From assembly GCA_037176725.1 (NCBI GenBank), contig JAZBRS010000075.1:72108001-72172000 (forward strand): 64,000 nt of DNA, given 5' to 3'. Position numbers and translations under genes: made by a program. The notes under the pieces are model-generated. The model searched no databases, was not told where the DNA came from, and saw nothing but the letters and a program-made list of their open reading frames with translations. Position 1 is the stretch's first letter. Each line of letters starts with the position of its first letter. This document shows positions 47,075 to 57,155 of the stretch, piece by piece. This stretch comes from Posidonia oceanica. Lineage: Eukaryota; Streptophyta; Magnoliopsida; Alismatales; Posidoniaceae.

Positions 47075-47641
47075 CTAGATGTCAAAGAACCATGGGTTCC
47101 CGTCATCCTCTATGTTGTAGCAAACTTCAAACATGCCTACTCTTGGTTCCCTAACTTTTTGTTTAAGCTCCACGGCCCATGGCTCAGTTGAGTCAATGGC
47201 AGGTGTCCCGTGTTGCTGAACCATTATGGTTTGCTCCCGGATGTTGATGGGGAACTCGATTGAGGAAGCCAGCGAAGCAAGAGCATCCGCTAGGAGGTTA
47301 TGACTCCGGAGGGTGTGGACGTACACCACTTGCTGAAACTGTGCCAATAGGAGGCGTGCCATGCCCTTGTATTCTTCTAGCTTTGGGTTGAGGGTTCTAT
47401 ACTTGTTCAGAATTTGTCTTAGAACCAACTGGGAGTCTCCGATGAGTTTCAACCGCCTTGCCCCTAGCTCCAGTGCTAGGCATAGTCCGAGGATCAAGGC
47501 CTCGTATTCTGCGACATTGTTGGTATTTGCGGTGAAGTTTAACTATACAGCTCGAGGAATGAGAACTCCCTCCGGAGTGAGAAGTGCTACCTTGATGCTT
47601 GCCCCTTGTCTGTTGAGTGCTCCATCAAAGTAGAGAGTCCA
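47075..47641 (-). pseudogene. pol: TE-E second RNase H (archaeal-type)
   Basis: WTLYFDGALN, (A)EYEALILGLCLALE, LIGDSQLVLRQI and LLADALASLAS carry the full D-E-D-D set. TAG at 47545 interrupts it and TAG at 47077 follows. It would remove RNA from the RNA-DNA hybrid. Presence of this domain places TE-E in the Tat clade. Confidence 0.85.
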
Positions 47642-48343
47642 TTGTTGAGTGGGAGACTCGGTGGCTTGTATTTCCAATATCTCCTCATCGGGGAAGTCTG
47701 TCCGGACTGGTTGATAATCTTCTATTGGTAGTTCTGCTAGGTGATCTGCAATGTCTTGCCCCTTGACTGCCTTCTGGGACACATATTGCAAGTCGAATTC
47801 AGTGAGGAGAAGTGGCCATCTTGTCAACCTTCCAGAGAGGGTTGGCTTTTCGAACATATACTTGATTGGGTCCATTTTGGCAATGTAACAGACTTTATGG
47901 GCTAGGAAGTAGTGTCTCAACTTTTGAGATGCCCATACCAAGGTCAAGCAGTGCTTTTCTATGGATGTATATTTCCCTTCATAACCAAGGAAAGTTCTAC
48001 TCAGATAGTAGATAGCCTTTTCCTTCTTTCCATCCTCATCATGCTGAGCTAACACTACCCCTATTGATGATGCAGTGGCTGCCACATAGAGTAGCAAAGT
48101 CTTCCCTGGCACAGGCGCTGATAAGACTGGGGGAGACATGAGATATGCTTTGAGTTCATCGAAAGCTTCCTGGCATTTCTCATCCTAGGTGAATTCCTTT
48201 CCTCCTTTCAGTAATTCATAAAATGGCTTACATTGATCTGCATGTTGTGAGATGAATCTCCTGATGAATTGTAAGCGGCCAATAAGTCCTCTGAGTTCCT
48301 TGATGTTTCTGGGCGGAGGCATCTGTGCTATTGCTCTGGCCTT
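47642..48343 (-). pseudogene. pol: TE-E RT connection and first RNase H, degenerate
   Basis: After the connection segment (IKELRGLIGRLQFIRRF, TAG 48187) comes the gypsy RNase H: LLLYVAATASSIGVVLAQ, YTSIEKHCLTLVWASQKL, QDIADHLAELPIEDY. The first catalytic Asp, normally in a YxDAS context, is replaced (YVAATA). This agrees with known decay of this domain in Tat elements. Confidence 0.75.
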
Positions 48344-49372
48344 CTATGGGTCCACCTCGATTCCTCTTTTGCTGATGATGAAGCCTAGTAGCTTCCTGGC
48401 AGTTACCCCAAACATGCATTTCTTTGGGTTCATTTTCAGCTGATATTGCGTTGCTCTGCTCAGTACCCTTCTCAGTGCCTCAAAGTGTACCTCCCTTGTT
48501 CTTGATTTGACCAAGATGTCATCAACATACACTTCCATGCAATCGTGCAACATGTCATGGAAGATGGCCATCATCGCTCTCTGATATGTTGCACCGGCAT
48601 TCTTGAGACTGAATGGCATGACTACATAGCAGTATGTCCCCCATGGTGTGATGAACGATGTCTTCTCTTGGTCCTCCTCTGCCTGCTTAATCTGGTTGTA
48701 GTCGGAGAAATCATCCATGAAAGATAGCATCTCAAATCCTGCTGTATTGTCCACTAGCAAATCAATATGTGGCAAAGGGAAGTCATCTTTGGGACAGGCG
48801 GCATTGAAGTTGCGATAGTTAATGCAAACCCGAACTTTCCCGTCCTTTTTGGCCACTAGTACTATATTTGAGACCTAGCTGAGGTACACAACCACTCTGA
48901 TGAATTTTGCTTTGTGGAGCTTGTCAATTTCTTCTTTGACTTTGAGGGCGAGTTCTGGCCTTAGTCGCCTCAGCTTCTACTTGACAGGCTTGGTTCCAGA
49001 GTTTAGTGGAAGCAGGTGTTCCACTAGGGCTGAGTGCAGTCCAGGCATATCCTCGTATTTGAAGGCCAGCACATCCACAAACTCTTTCAAGATTTGGATC
49101 ATTTCCTCCCTCTCTTCTGGGCTCAGGCTTGCACTTATGAGTATTGGTTTTGGCTCTTCAGTGGTTCCCAGGTTGACCTCCACGGTCTCCTCTTCAGCTG
49201 TCTTGGTTTGCTCATCATATTTGTCCATGAGGTGCTTAAGGAGGTCGGAGTCTGCCTCTTGATCTTCTTTCTCATCACTGCAGCTCACCACCTCATATGC
49301 TTCTATTCCTGCACACTTCTCAAACTTATCAAATTCTTCTACCAGGAAGACCATGTTAGCAGTAGCCAGTTC
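48344..49372 (-). pseudogene. pol: TE-E reverse transcriptase
   Basis: A pre-RT segment (VNLGTTEEPKPILIS, LHSALVEHLLPLNSG) leads via TAG 48979 and TAG 48877 into the RT core: VAKKDGKVRVCINYRNFN, DDFPLPHIDLLVDN, FMDDFSDYNQI, TSFITPWGTYCYVVMPF, NAGATYQRAM and the catalytic VYVDDILVK. The frame is otherwise uninterrupted from 49372 to the integrase. It lies in a different frame from gag-protease (see the candidate intron). Confidence 0.9.
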
Positions 49373-49505
49373 CTAAGGCAATGCCTTCGTGTATTGACAC
49401 ACGTGCACAGTTTTGGAAGCGGTGGTCGAAGTTGACCGCGAGCTGCTAGAACTAACATAGTGATCCTCTCCCTTATTGAAAACAAAAAGCAAATTACTTT
49501 TATTC

Positions 49506-49578
49506 CTAGGAAATGAAAACAATGCAGAATTAAACAAAGTTTTATTTACAACATCTAGAGGGATGCCCCTAGAGTTAC
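49506..49578 (-). other. Candidate 73-nt intron joining gag-pro to pol
   Basis: On the minus strand GTAACT at 49578 and a pyrimidine-rich TTTCATTTCCTAG ending at 49506 bound 73 nt. Removing 73 nt converts the gag-protease frame into exactly the frame used by RT, RNase H and the first part of integrase. Ogre elements are known for a spliced intron between protease and RT. Two nonsense codons just before the donor (TAG 49607, TGA 49586) weaken the case in this copy. Confidence 0.45.
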
Positions 49579-50672
49579 CTCCATCAGTAGAGGTAGGCGC
49601 CTCTCTAGGCGGGCTCGTCAGGATTGACGTTCCAATCATCTTCGAGAAGCTCATAGTCGGCCCCTAGATCGGGGTCAATTTCAGGTCTCTGAGGTTGTAG
49701 CCCTTCAGAGAGATCAGCCGTGAGGCGGCGAACCTTGTCTACGAGTCGTTGTGACTTTCGTAGAACTTGCCCCGGCCTTTGCTCCAAGGAAGAAGAGATA
49801 TCCAGAGCTGGAGGAGGCGGAGGCTTGGAAGCGGCAGTGCCGGAAGAAGAGGGAGAAGCAGAAAGAGGCGGCCAATCCGGAGGTTCAGGGGCCACGGCGT
49901 CGGAAGAAGAGGGCGAAGAAGAAAGAAATGGCCGATCCGGAGGTTCGGGGGCTGGTGCACCTAACAGTGGTGGCGATGATGTTGCAGTCTGACCTTCGTG
50001 AGGTTTTGTTGGCAACTCTTTTGCAGTCTGACCCTCGTGGGGTTTTGCTGCGATAGTCTGGCCTTCATGTGGCTTTGCTGTCAACTCTCTTGCAGTCTGA
50101 CCTTCGTGAGGTTTTGCTGGCAATTCAAGTGTTTGGAATAATCCGGAAATGTTTACGTCGGCTGTGTCCTCTTCACTTTAGAGAGTATGTTTGGTTGATT
50201 GCGCCAAAATAATATTTGCCAGGGGGATGAATTTGGATCGAATATCCCTACACTGGTAAAATGTCCTTGTAGATTCCTACTTCTGTTCCCTTCCTTCTCT
50301 GTCACAAGCCTTCACTGGCTCCTTCATTCCCTTCCCTTCTGGGCCTAAGCCCTGGCCCTTCTTGTAGCCAATTCTTCTCATGATTACCCACCCTACATTC
50401 ATGGATGGTCCTTTGTTTTTGGAGGGTTATTTCTTCTTGTGGAATAGCCTAGGCCTAGCCCACTTGTCCCTTAGCTCGACCATAGATACTATATTCTTGC
50501 CTTTTTCGGCCCAGGTCAGTTTTTCTCGCACACTGAACTGGTGCGGCAGGTATATCACATTCGCCTCTGCTTCTTGGCCTGGTATGTCTCCTGCTATTTT
50601 GATGATTTTCCCATTGTATGGGAATTTCAGACATTGGTGCCGAGGAGATGATACTCCTTTTAGACTGTCTAG
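49579..50672 (-). pseudogene. TE-E protease-RT linker
   Basis: The gag-protease frame continues after protease 2 (LDSLKGVSS and QCLKFPYNGK just downstream of the TAG at 50675). A segment at 50123-49605 then has four KPHEGQT repeats, a Pro/Ser-rich stretch and an acidic end. The DNA repeat behind KPHEGQT is a 36-45 bp tandem unit (49980-50120). It is an interdomain linker with no enzymatic motif. Confidence 0.55.
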
Positions 50673-51257
50673 CTATTGTCTCCCCAAGATGATCTGACAT
50701 GGAACATTGACGTCTATGATGATTAATTGGGTTAGAACCTGAGCTGGTCCTATCCCTATCTTTGTGGTCCACTTGCCGTGCGCTTTTCTCTTGCTGTCAT
50801 CATACTCGGCAATCGTCATGTCAATGGGGGTTAGGGAGGCCTCATTCACGCCCAAGGCTCGTATTGTATTCAACGAGCATATGTTCATTGATGCACCAGT
50901 ATCTATGAGCACTTCAGAAATTAAGTGATTGTTTATAGAAATGGTTACATTCAATGGAGCTTTTCTCCTCTCTATTGGTGCCAACTCGCTATTAGCAAAA
51001 GTAATGATTGGTTCTACAAAGGCTGCTGTAGTTATGATGTGGAGTTCCTCTGCTGCCATGTCTGGGGCAACTTGGGCCTTCTCTAGCACTTCTAGCAGAG
51101 CTTTCCGGTGTTCATTGGAGCTGTTTATGAGGTCATAGATCGAGATCTTGGCCTGCGTCTTCTTTAATTGCTCTAGGATGTCATATTCCGCCGACCCGGG
51201 TCCCACTTCAGGTCTGACCGGCTCTGCTTGCTCTGCTGGGGGCATGATTCGATTTGA
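50673..51257 (-). pseudogene. pro: TE-E retropepsin domain 2
   Basis: LEQLKKTQAKISIYDLINSS precedes a protease fold: LNVTISINNHLISE, active-site VLIDTGASMNIC, and IDVNVPCQIILGRQ. The DTG triad is intact. The frame is the same as gag, bounded by TAG 51260 and TAG 50675. This is the protease that occupies the usual place before RT in Tat/Ogre elements (the KADISIWDLI-like segment of TE-D is the counterpart of AKISIYDLI). Confidence 0.8.
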
Positions 51258-51662
51258 CTACCTCCCTCCTCCAATGATGGGCGCAATAGCCTCGTTTCCT
51301 TTAGATGCTCCCTTCTTGAGTGGCCAAGCGAAGATGGACTCCTTCCGTGTGGATCCGCCAAGCTCTAGTGGTTTTGTGGTCCTAGCTTGCTGTTCTATTG
51401 GCACTCGGAAGATTGGGAAGGATGGAGTAGTAGTGCTCCAGAGTATTGAGGTGCTGAGGGCCGGCAATTGGCTTGATGGTAGCCTTGCAGCTTCGAAGAT
51501 TGGGGAGACTGGTGGCGAGAGCAACTTGAGCTCCCATAGTGGTGATTTTCACCATGGCAGACGTTGTGTCTCCTCCTCCTCCCGAAGGGTTGCGATTTAT
51601 GGCTCTGGCATCTTGAATGTGCATAGAATCTCTGGTCGGTTGGCTGGAATACTGACAACCAC
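51258..51662 (-). pseudogene. Spacer between the two TE-E protease domains
   Basis: Continues the gag-protease frame with several stop codons and a Ser/Pro/Thr-rich readable stretch (51524-51260). No domain recognised. Confidence 0.45.
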
Positions 51663-52319
51663 TCATTTGTATTTGAATTTTAGCAATTGGTGAATTGAAG
51701 ATGCCACAGCCCCGACCTCTGCTAGCCAAGACCTTCCTAGGATGAGTGGCTCCAGGACTTCCTCTTTCATGATGATCACCGAAGTGATACTGGTCAAAGG
51801 ACCAACTGTGATTTCCATGGGGATTGTCCCTAATGCCAATTTTTCTTTCTTATCAAACCCCGTGCACATAAAGGGAGTTCTATCCAGCTCGCCCTTATTT
51901 AGCCCCAAGCTCCAGAGTGTGGAGAGAGAACTGAGGCTTCGGCTTGCTCCAGTGTCAACCAGTACTCCTTGCAGCACGTTATCATTAATTCCCACTGTGA
52001 TGACCAGTGGCAACTCCTGCTTGTGCGCGGGTGGAAGTTCTGAATCCTTGAAGACTATGTTTTCTCGTTCAAATTGCTGATTGGCTTTTTGAACCTGGCT
52101 TTCTTCCTCCGTGTCTTCTTGTGGCTCCTCCACTACTGCGGTGAGGTTGAACTGGCTAAGGAGCTCCTTTACTGTTAATCCTTCATCCGCCTCACTATCC
52201 CAGTCATCATCTGAGATTGTCTCCCATTGTTCGGCTTGATTATCCCAGTCTTCTTTTATTTCAACATGGCTGTCCCAATCCTCTGATGGATTAGGGAGCT
52301 GTTCGTCCTGGAATGCCAT
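51663..52319 (-). pseudogene. pro: TE-E retropepsin domain 1
   Basis: An acidic N-terminus (EDWDSHVEIKEDWDNQ) leads to LPLVITVGINDNVLQG, active-site VLVDTGASRSLSSL, GTIPMEITVGPLTS, and the second turn EPLILGRSWLAEVGAV. The DTG triad is intact. It shares the fold but little sequence with domain 2, so TE-E encodes two retropepsin-like domains in one frame. Whether both cleave is unknown. It ends at TGA 51665. Confidence 0.8.
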
Positions 52320-52352
52320 GACTTGATGCTTGGGGAGAGGGTTGCTGTAGAC

Positions 52353-54119
52353 CTACTGGGACGTCCCTGCCTGCTTTCTTTGTTTGGCTCTTTTGACCAG
52401 GACATCCCATTCAAGCACATCCACCTCCACCATGTTATAGATTATGTCCTGGAAGGTCCAGCAGTCATTAATGTTGTGACCATGCATTCTATGGAACGGG
52501 CAGTATTTGTTCCGGTCACAATTTGGCAATTCAAGTCTGACTGGCGGGAATTCGAGCGCTTTTGCTTCCTCCAGTTCTATGAATATGTTGGCCAGTGTGA
52601 CCGGTAGAGAAGGGTAATGGTCTCTTTTCCCCTTTCTGCGTGGCACTGGAGGGGGAACATTATGATAACCTCTCCCATTCCCAGTGTTGTTGGGGGGATT
52701 TTGGTTGTTGGCTTGGCTGTTTTGATTGCCCCTAGTCCATTGCGGCCGGGGAGTGTTCCACATTGGGCGGATTTGTTGCTGAGGAGGAGGATTATTCCAT
52801 GCTGGCTGCTGCTGAGGAGGGCAGCTCCATGTTTGCTGTTGCTAAGGAGGAGGGTGGCTCCATGTTGGCTGCTGAGGAGGAGGGTGGCTCCATGTTGGCT
52901 GCTGTGAAGCCAGTATAGCCCTTTGATCGAATGGCCTGGGGGCGGGGCTCATCTTATTGACGACCCCGGTCACTCCCTCTATTACTTGTGCTTTCCGGCT
53001 TTTCTTTGGCTCCTCCATGAATTCATGCAAGTTTTCTTTAACGGAGGCCACCACTTCATATAAAGCCGTAACATTGGGGCAGTAAGCATTCACTAGCCCC
53101 TTCTTCATTGGTCCAGTTGTGTTTGCAATGAGGGTTTGGACCACTTGTCTCTCTGGAATGGTCAGTCCTGATTTGGCTGCCATTTTCCGCCATCTGTTGG
53201 CGAATGTAACCCAGCTTTCGCCTTGCTTCATGACCTCCTTGCTTAGGTCGTGGAAGGTTGGCTTTGGATCTATCTTGTGCTGGTACTTTGTAAGGAAGCT
53301 CTCTCTGATCTTATCAAAGCTACTGAGGTCTTCCTTAGAGGCCGACTCCATTTGGAACCACACCAAGTGACTGAGTAGGTTGGTGGTTCCATTGAACTTG
53401 GGAGTCTTGGGGTACTTGAAACCTGGAGGTAATCTAAATAGGGGGAACCGGCTCATGTCAAAGTTTGCCGGTGCCAGGATATGCACCCCTAATGCACTGA
53501 GCATTTTCCTCATCTCATCCAAATTTGTTATCCCGGTTGATGGGGTCGGGACATGTGAATTGAAGGACGGATGGTTCTGCTGCTGATGGAGGTAGCCGTT
53601 GCAGAAATGTTGAGGCGCGACTTGCTCGTATCGTGAGGGAGATGCCTGGTGATAATGATGATCCGGCTGAGGCGGATTGTCTGCCGGGGGTGGTCGGGGA
53701 TGTCTCAGATAGACTCCTTCCTTGTACTCGTCATGTGGCATGTAATTATGTTCTTGAATCAAGGGGTTGGCCCTTGAGTTATATGCTCCGTTGAGCGATG
53801 TGCCTTGTACTGGGTGGTTTGTGTCCGGCGGTGGGTTGCCATCTAGTCCCTGGTATAGATCTTCAGGGGGATGGTTCGCAACTGGCCTTCGTTGTCCTTC
53901 ACCGAGGTGGGGTGGCTGCTGGAGATTGTTTAGACATGGCCTCGTTTGGGCAGTTGTCTCTTCGTTTAAGAACTGGTACATGGCTCTGTACTGGATTGAA
54001 TCCGGATCTAAAACTTCTCCGGTGATTGGGTGGTAGATTGTAGGCTCCTCTCCCGAGGTACTTGCGGAGTCTGACCTCTCTCTTTCTGGTTGATCAGCTT
54101 CATGGATTTGATTTATCAT
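52353..54119 (-). pseudogene. gag: TE-E gag, nonsense-interrupted
   Basis: ATG 54119 (MINQIHEADQPERER) opens 425 codons to TAG 52844; the same frame then runs to TAG 52355. The N-terminal half is Pro/His/Gln-rich. The capsid domain has FPLFRLPPGFKYPKTPKFNG and WVTFANRWRKMAAKSGL, but compared with TE-A/B about 26-30 residues around the conserved LEG..WF segment are missing in frame, which probably disables the capsid. The C-terminal part has repeated WSHPPPQQP units and the nucleocapsid motif CPFHRMHGHNINDC. Resemblance to TE-A/B gag is clear; TE-A/B are its closest relatives in the window. Confidence 0.82.
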
Positions 54120-55704
54120 TGCTGCAGCTTTTGATAATGAGAATTGGCTTCAGGGCGTAATACGCCTCAGGGTAAGGCGTATAACGTTGGACGCAAGATG
54201 TCAGGCGTTCAACGTCCCCAGTTATATTTCCTCCAACTCTTTCCCTGTCTTCTCTTTCTTTTCTTTTTTTTTCTCTCAGCCTTTCACTCTCTCTTTTTTT
54301 TCTTCAGATTTTTGCTTTTCTTTGATTTTTTCCTTTTCCTTTTTTTTTCTATTCTTTTTCTGCTTTTTCTCTTTTTTGCTTTTCTTCTTTTCCTTTTTTT
54401 TTGTTTTTGTTTTTTTTTTGAAGGGTTACAAGTGCGAAGAAAGGGAAATTATAAGAACTTTTAATACAGGTTCCTAAAAAAAAGAAAGTAAACAATAAAT
54501 AGAGTTTCCCCTAACTGATATTGTTACTGTTTGGGTTTTTCAAAGTCTTCCCTGCCAAACAAATCACACCAAGGAGCTAAAGTATAACAGCCACACAGAG
54601 AATGTGTTAGACGCTTAATCTGCTGCGTACAACGTTATACGCAGGGATTTTAACGGCCAACACCCCGTTTCAGAGAACTGCACAGCAACACTTTCAAACA
54701 GCGATTTAAGATTTTAATTTTGGTTTTCGCTTTGAGATTAGTGTTTTAAACCTGCTGTAGCTCTCTGGGTTCCTTAAGGCTTAGGTATGGCTTTTTTTTT
54801 CGGATTTTCTAAGGCTCTTCACAAGATGGGTGAATATGATTGGTACTACCCCCTACCTCAACTCCTGAGGATGCTAGGGGGAGCCTGAATACACTTAGGT
54901 CCCTACCCCATAGAGGTAGAGCTCAGCCTACCTGGGATTGATCGGGTCACTCACGTATGTATACACAAAGAAATAAACAAACCACCGAAAGGGGGAGGGA
55001 GGAATACAAGTCAAGGCTTGAGGTTCTAATTATCTTTCACTAAAAGGCCAAGGAAGAAGGAGGGCCCCTAGCAAAAGACAATGATAATACAAGTACATTT
55101 TCTAAGCCCCTTGCAACAGAGGTGCTTGGGACCTAGATGGTTGGTTATATAACCCAAGGAATGACACAAACAATTTAGTTCCCAATGAGGGCCATGCAAG
55201 TCATACAAAAAGATGTGATTTTTTTTTTTTGTTAATTTTTTTTGCAAAGCACCCAAAGGAACTGAAGTTCCGATCCCTACGGCAAAGCCGATCACCTCAC
55301 ACCTCAGTTCTTTGGGCCAGTTATAACAAAGAAAACTAAAAGAAATTTTAAAACAGAAGGGTTCCTGTTCAGTGGTCGTTAGACGCAGATATTGCAGCGT
55401 CCAATGTTAGACGTGCCAGATCACGTGTATAATATACTGACAGTATTTTTTCAGAAAAACAGTTATTTTTTACAGATCACCCCTACGCCCGAGAATCCAG
55501 AGAGAAGGGGGAGGTGATTTCAGTTAATGACACGAAGAAAACAAACCAAAAGAAAATCACGATGCCTCAAAACACTACGAGGAATTTCATCGCTTTTCTA
55601 AATTATACAAGAAAATAAGAAACTAAAATTTAACTAAGAATGTTTGTTAGTGAAGGAGGAAAAAGAAAGAAAGGATTACTTACCTTGGACGGGGGCACTT
55701 TTAG
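54120..55704 (-). other. TE-E leader
   Basis: Non-coding. Palindromes lie at 54155-54215 (including gcgtataacgttggacgc at 54178-54195), 54605-54660 and 55375-55440. A long pyrimidine tract on plus (54238-54420) is a purine tract on the coding strand just before gag. The part 54770-55080 is the counterpart of TE-G. Confidence 0.65.
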
Positions 55705-55724
55705 CCGTCCTACCGTGATCGCCA
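55705..55724 (-). other. TE-E primer binding site
   Basis: The minus strand reads TGGCGATCACGGTAGGACGG, three bases inside the LTR end. The first 13 bases equal the TE-B site, so TE-A/B and TE-E probably share a primer tRNA (tRNA-Arg-like, imperfect). Confidence 0.7.
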
Positions 55725-56560
55725 GACTGTGGATATGGGGTTTTGGGAGAGGGAGGAGAAGATGGTGATGAAAGCGATGGCGAGATGGATGGTTCCCGGG
55801 GACGAAGAATGCCTCTTTTGGCTCCCTCTTTTGCTCGCCCTATCTTCTCTTCCTCGAGGTTCCCCTTCTTTGTATCCGACTCCGTCACTCCACGTGTGAT
55901 GGAATCGGTGTGATCGCCACTCTCGGCTCACTTTCGCCGGCCCTCAAGACGCCTTTGGGGAGATGTGATGTGGTTGCGGGTTTAGCTACCTTGGGACAAC
56001 GCCAGCATTGCCTAAGGGTGCCCGTGCTTGGTAAGTTCTTTCTTCCTTCTTCCTCCTTGTATGACAAACGTTAGCGAAGCAAAAGCAAGACAATATAGAA
56101 ATGGATTAATATGTGTAGCAATCTATCCAGAATTAGTAAAAAAGAAAGCAAAGGAAACGTGGTGAAATACGTACCCGAGGGGTTTGATCCCCCCAGTTGC
56201 AATATGAAGGAGATGTATGCCTAGTTAACAGTATATGATCTTGGAATAAAAAAAATGCTTGACTATGCTATGGAATTAAACAAATAATGATAGAAATAAA
56301 GAAAGAAATGTATGAAACAGAGTTCCCTTCTGTCTATGCACAAGGTGCAAACCATGTTAGCATGAAGCCAACAACGGCAAAATGATCCTCTAGCTAGCTC
56401 TCAGACCCTTTTCTTTCAAAAAAACTTCTCTTTTCACTCTAAGTCCTTGAGGAGCTCACTTCTCTAAGATTTTTAATCTCAAGAGTATGTGAATTCCAAA
56501 AGCTTCTTAGCTCTTTTCCTCTCTCCAAAATCCGACCCTGAACACTGTGGGAGATATCCA

Positions 56561-56570
56561 TGCTTTTATA
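56561..56570 (-). promoter_or_regulatory. TATA box of TE-E 5' LTR
   Basis: TATAAAAGCA on the minus strand. Palindromic motifs occupy the 65-400 bp upstream (56635-56960). Confidence 0.65.
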
Positions 56571-56634
56571 GAAGTAAGGGAGGAACAAAAAAGGACACAA
56601 ATGCCAAGTCAGCAGAGTTTCCTGTTTCAGAAGT

Positions 56635-56662
56635 GTTATACGCTGGAAAACCAGCGTATAAC
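56635..56662. other. Perfect 12-bp hairpin in TE-E LTR
   Basis: Arms GTTATACGCTGG and CCAGCGTATAAC pair fully around an AAAA loop. The 3' arm is where the truncated LTR at 33738 begins. Confidence 0.85.
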
Positions 56663-57155
56663 GTTATAAGCGGGAGAACTCGCGTATAATGACCTCCGAG
56701 GCATAATTGCCAGGATCAAAGAAGATTCTCCAATTAAGGAGTCCTTAAGTGTGATTAAACTCGACTTTGATGGCTTTGACCGGTCAACAGGTTCTAAAGA
56801 TGGCAAAAACACAATTTTTGGATTAGGCCAAATATGGAAAGCTTTGACTGACTGGGTTGCCACGTTGGACGCTGCAGAGCCAGCGGCCAACGTTAGCCAC
56901 TGGAAAACCAGCGGCCAACGTTGTACGTGGTCAATTCAGCGGACAGCATCCTTAATCAGTTTGCCTTTCAAATTTGGTCAAGACGTGAAGAACACTCAGG
57001 TTGCCAACATTTGGGGCTTAAAAGGTATATCATTTTGAATTTGAGAGGGACATTTAGCTCAAGCGAGATTCAGAAATGGATGGAGGGTCTCTAAGAGCGA
57101 TCTAATGTAAGGGACTATCCTAACATGAAGGGAGTGCCAAAACGGGGTATCTACA

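Larger units (their letters stand above)
33738..57155 (-). mobile_element. TE-E: 23.4-kb Tat/Ogre-like element with three antisense PMD genes
   Basis: It reads on the minus strand. 5' LTR 55728-57155, primer site, leader, gag 54119, two retropepsin domains, linker, RT, RNase H twice, integrase to 45870, then 11.6 kb holding three plus-strand PMD-type genes and three hairpin tandem arrays, polypurine tract 34242, and a truncated 3' LTR 33738-34241. The two LTRs match colinearly over 504 bp with about 18 differences. It interrupts TE-D pol between RNase H and integrase: the TE-D reading resumes at 57156. The outer 924 bp of the 3' LTR plus some TE-D sequence are deleted, so no TSD can be shown. 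Confidence 0.9.
55728..57155 (-). repeat. TE-E 5' LTR
   Basis: 1428 bp. The inner edge tgtggatatgg is next to the primer site, the outer edge ggtatctaca is followed directly by TE-D integrase sequence. It contains the TATA box and a large palindrome cluster. The open frame 56751-57038 is part of the LTR, not a gene. Confidence 0.93.
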
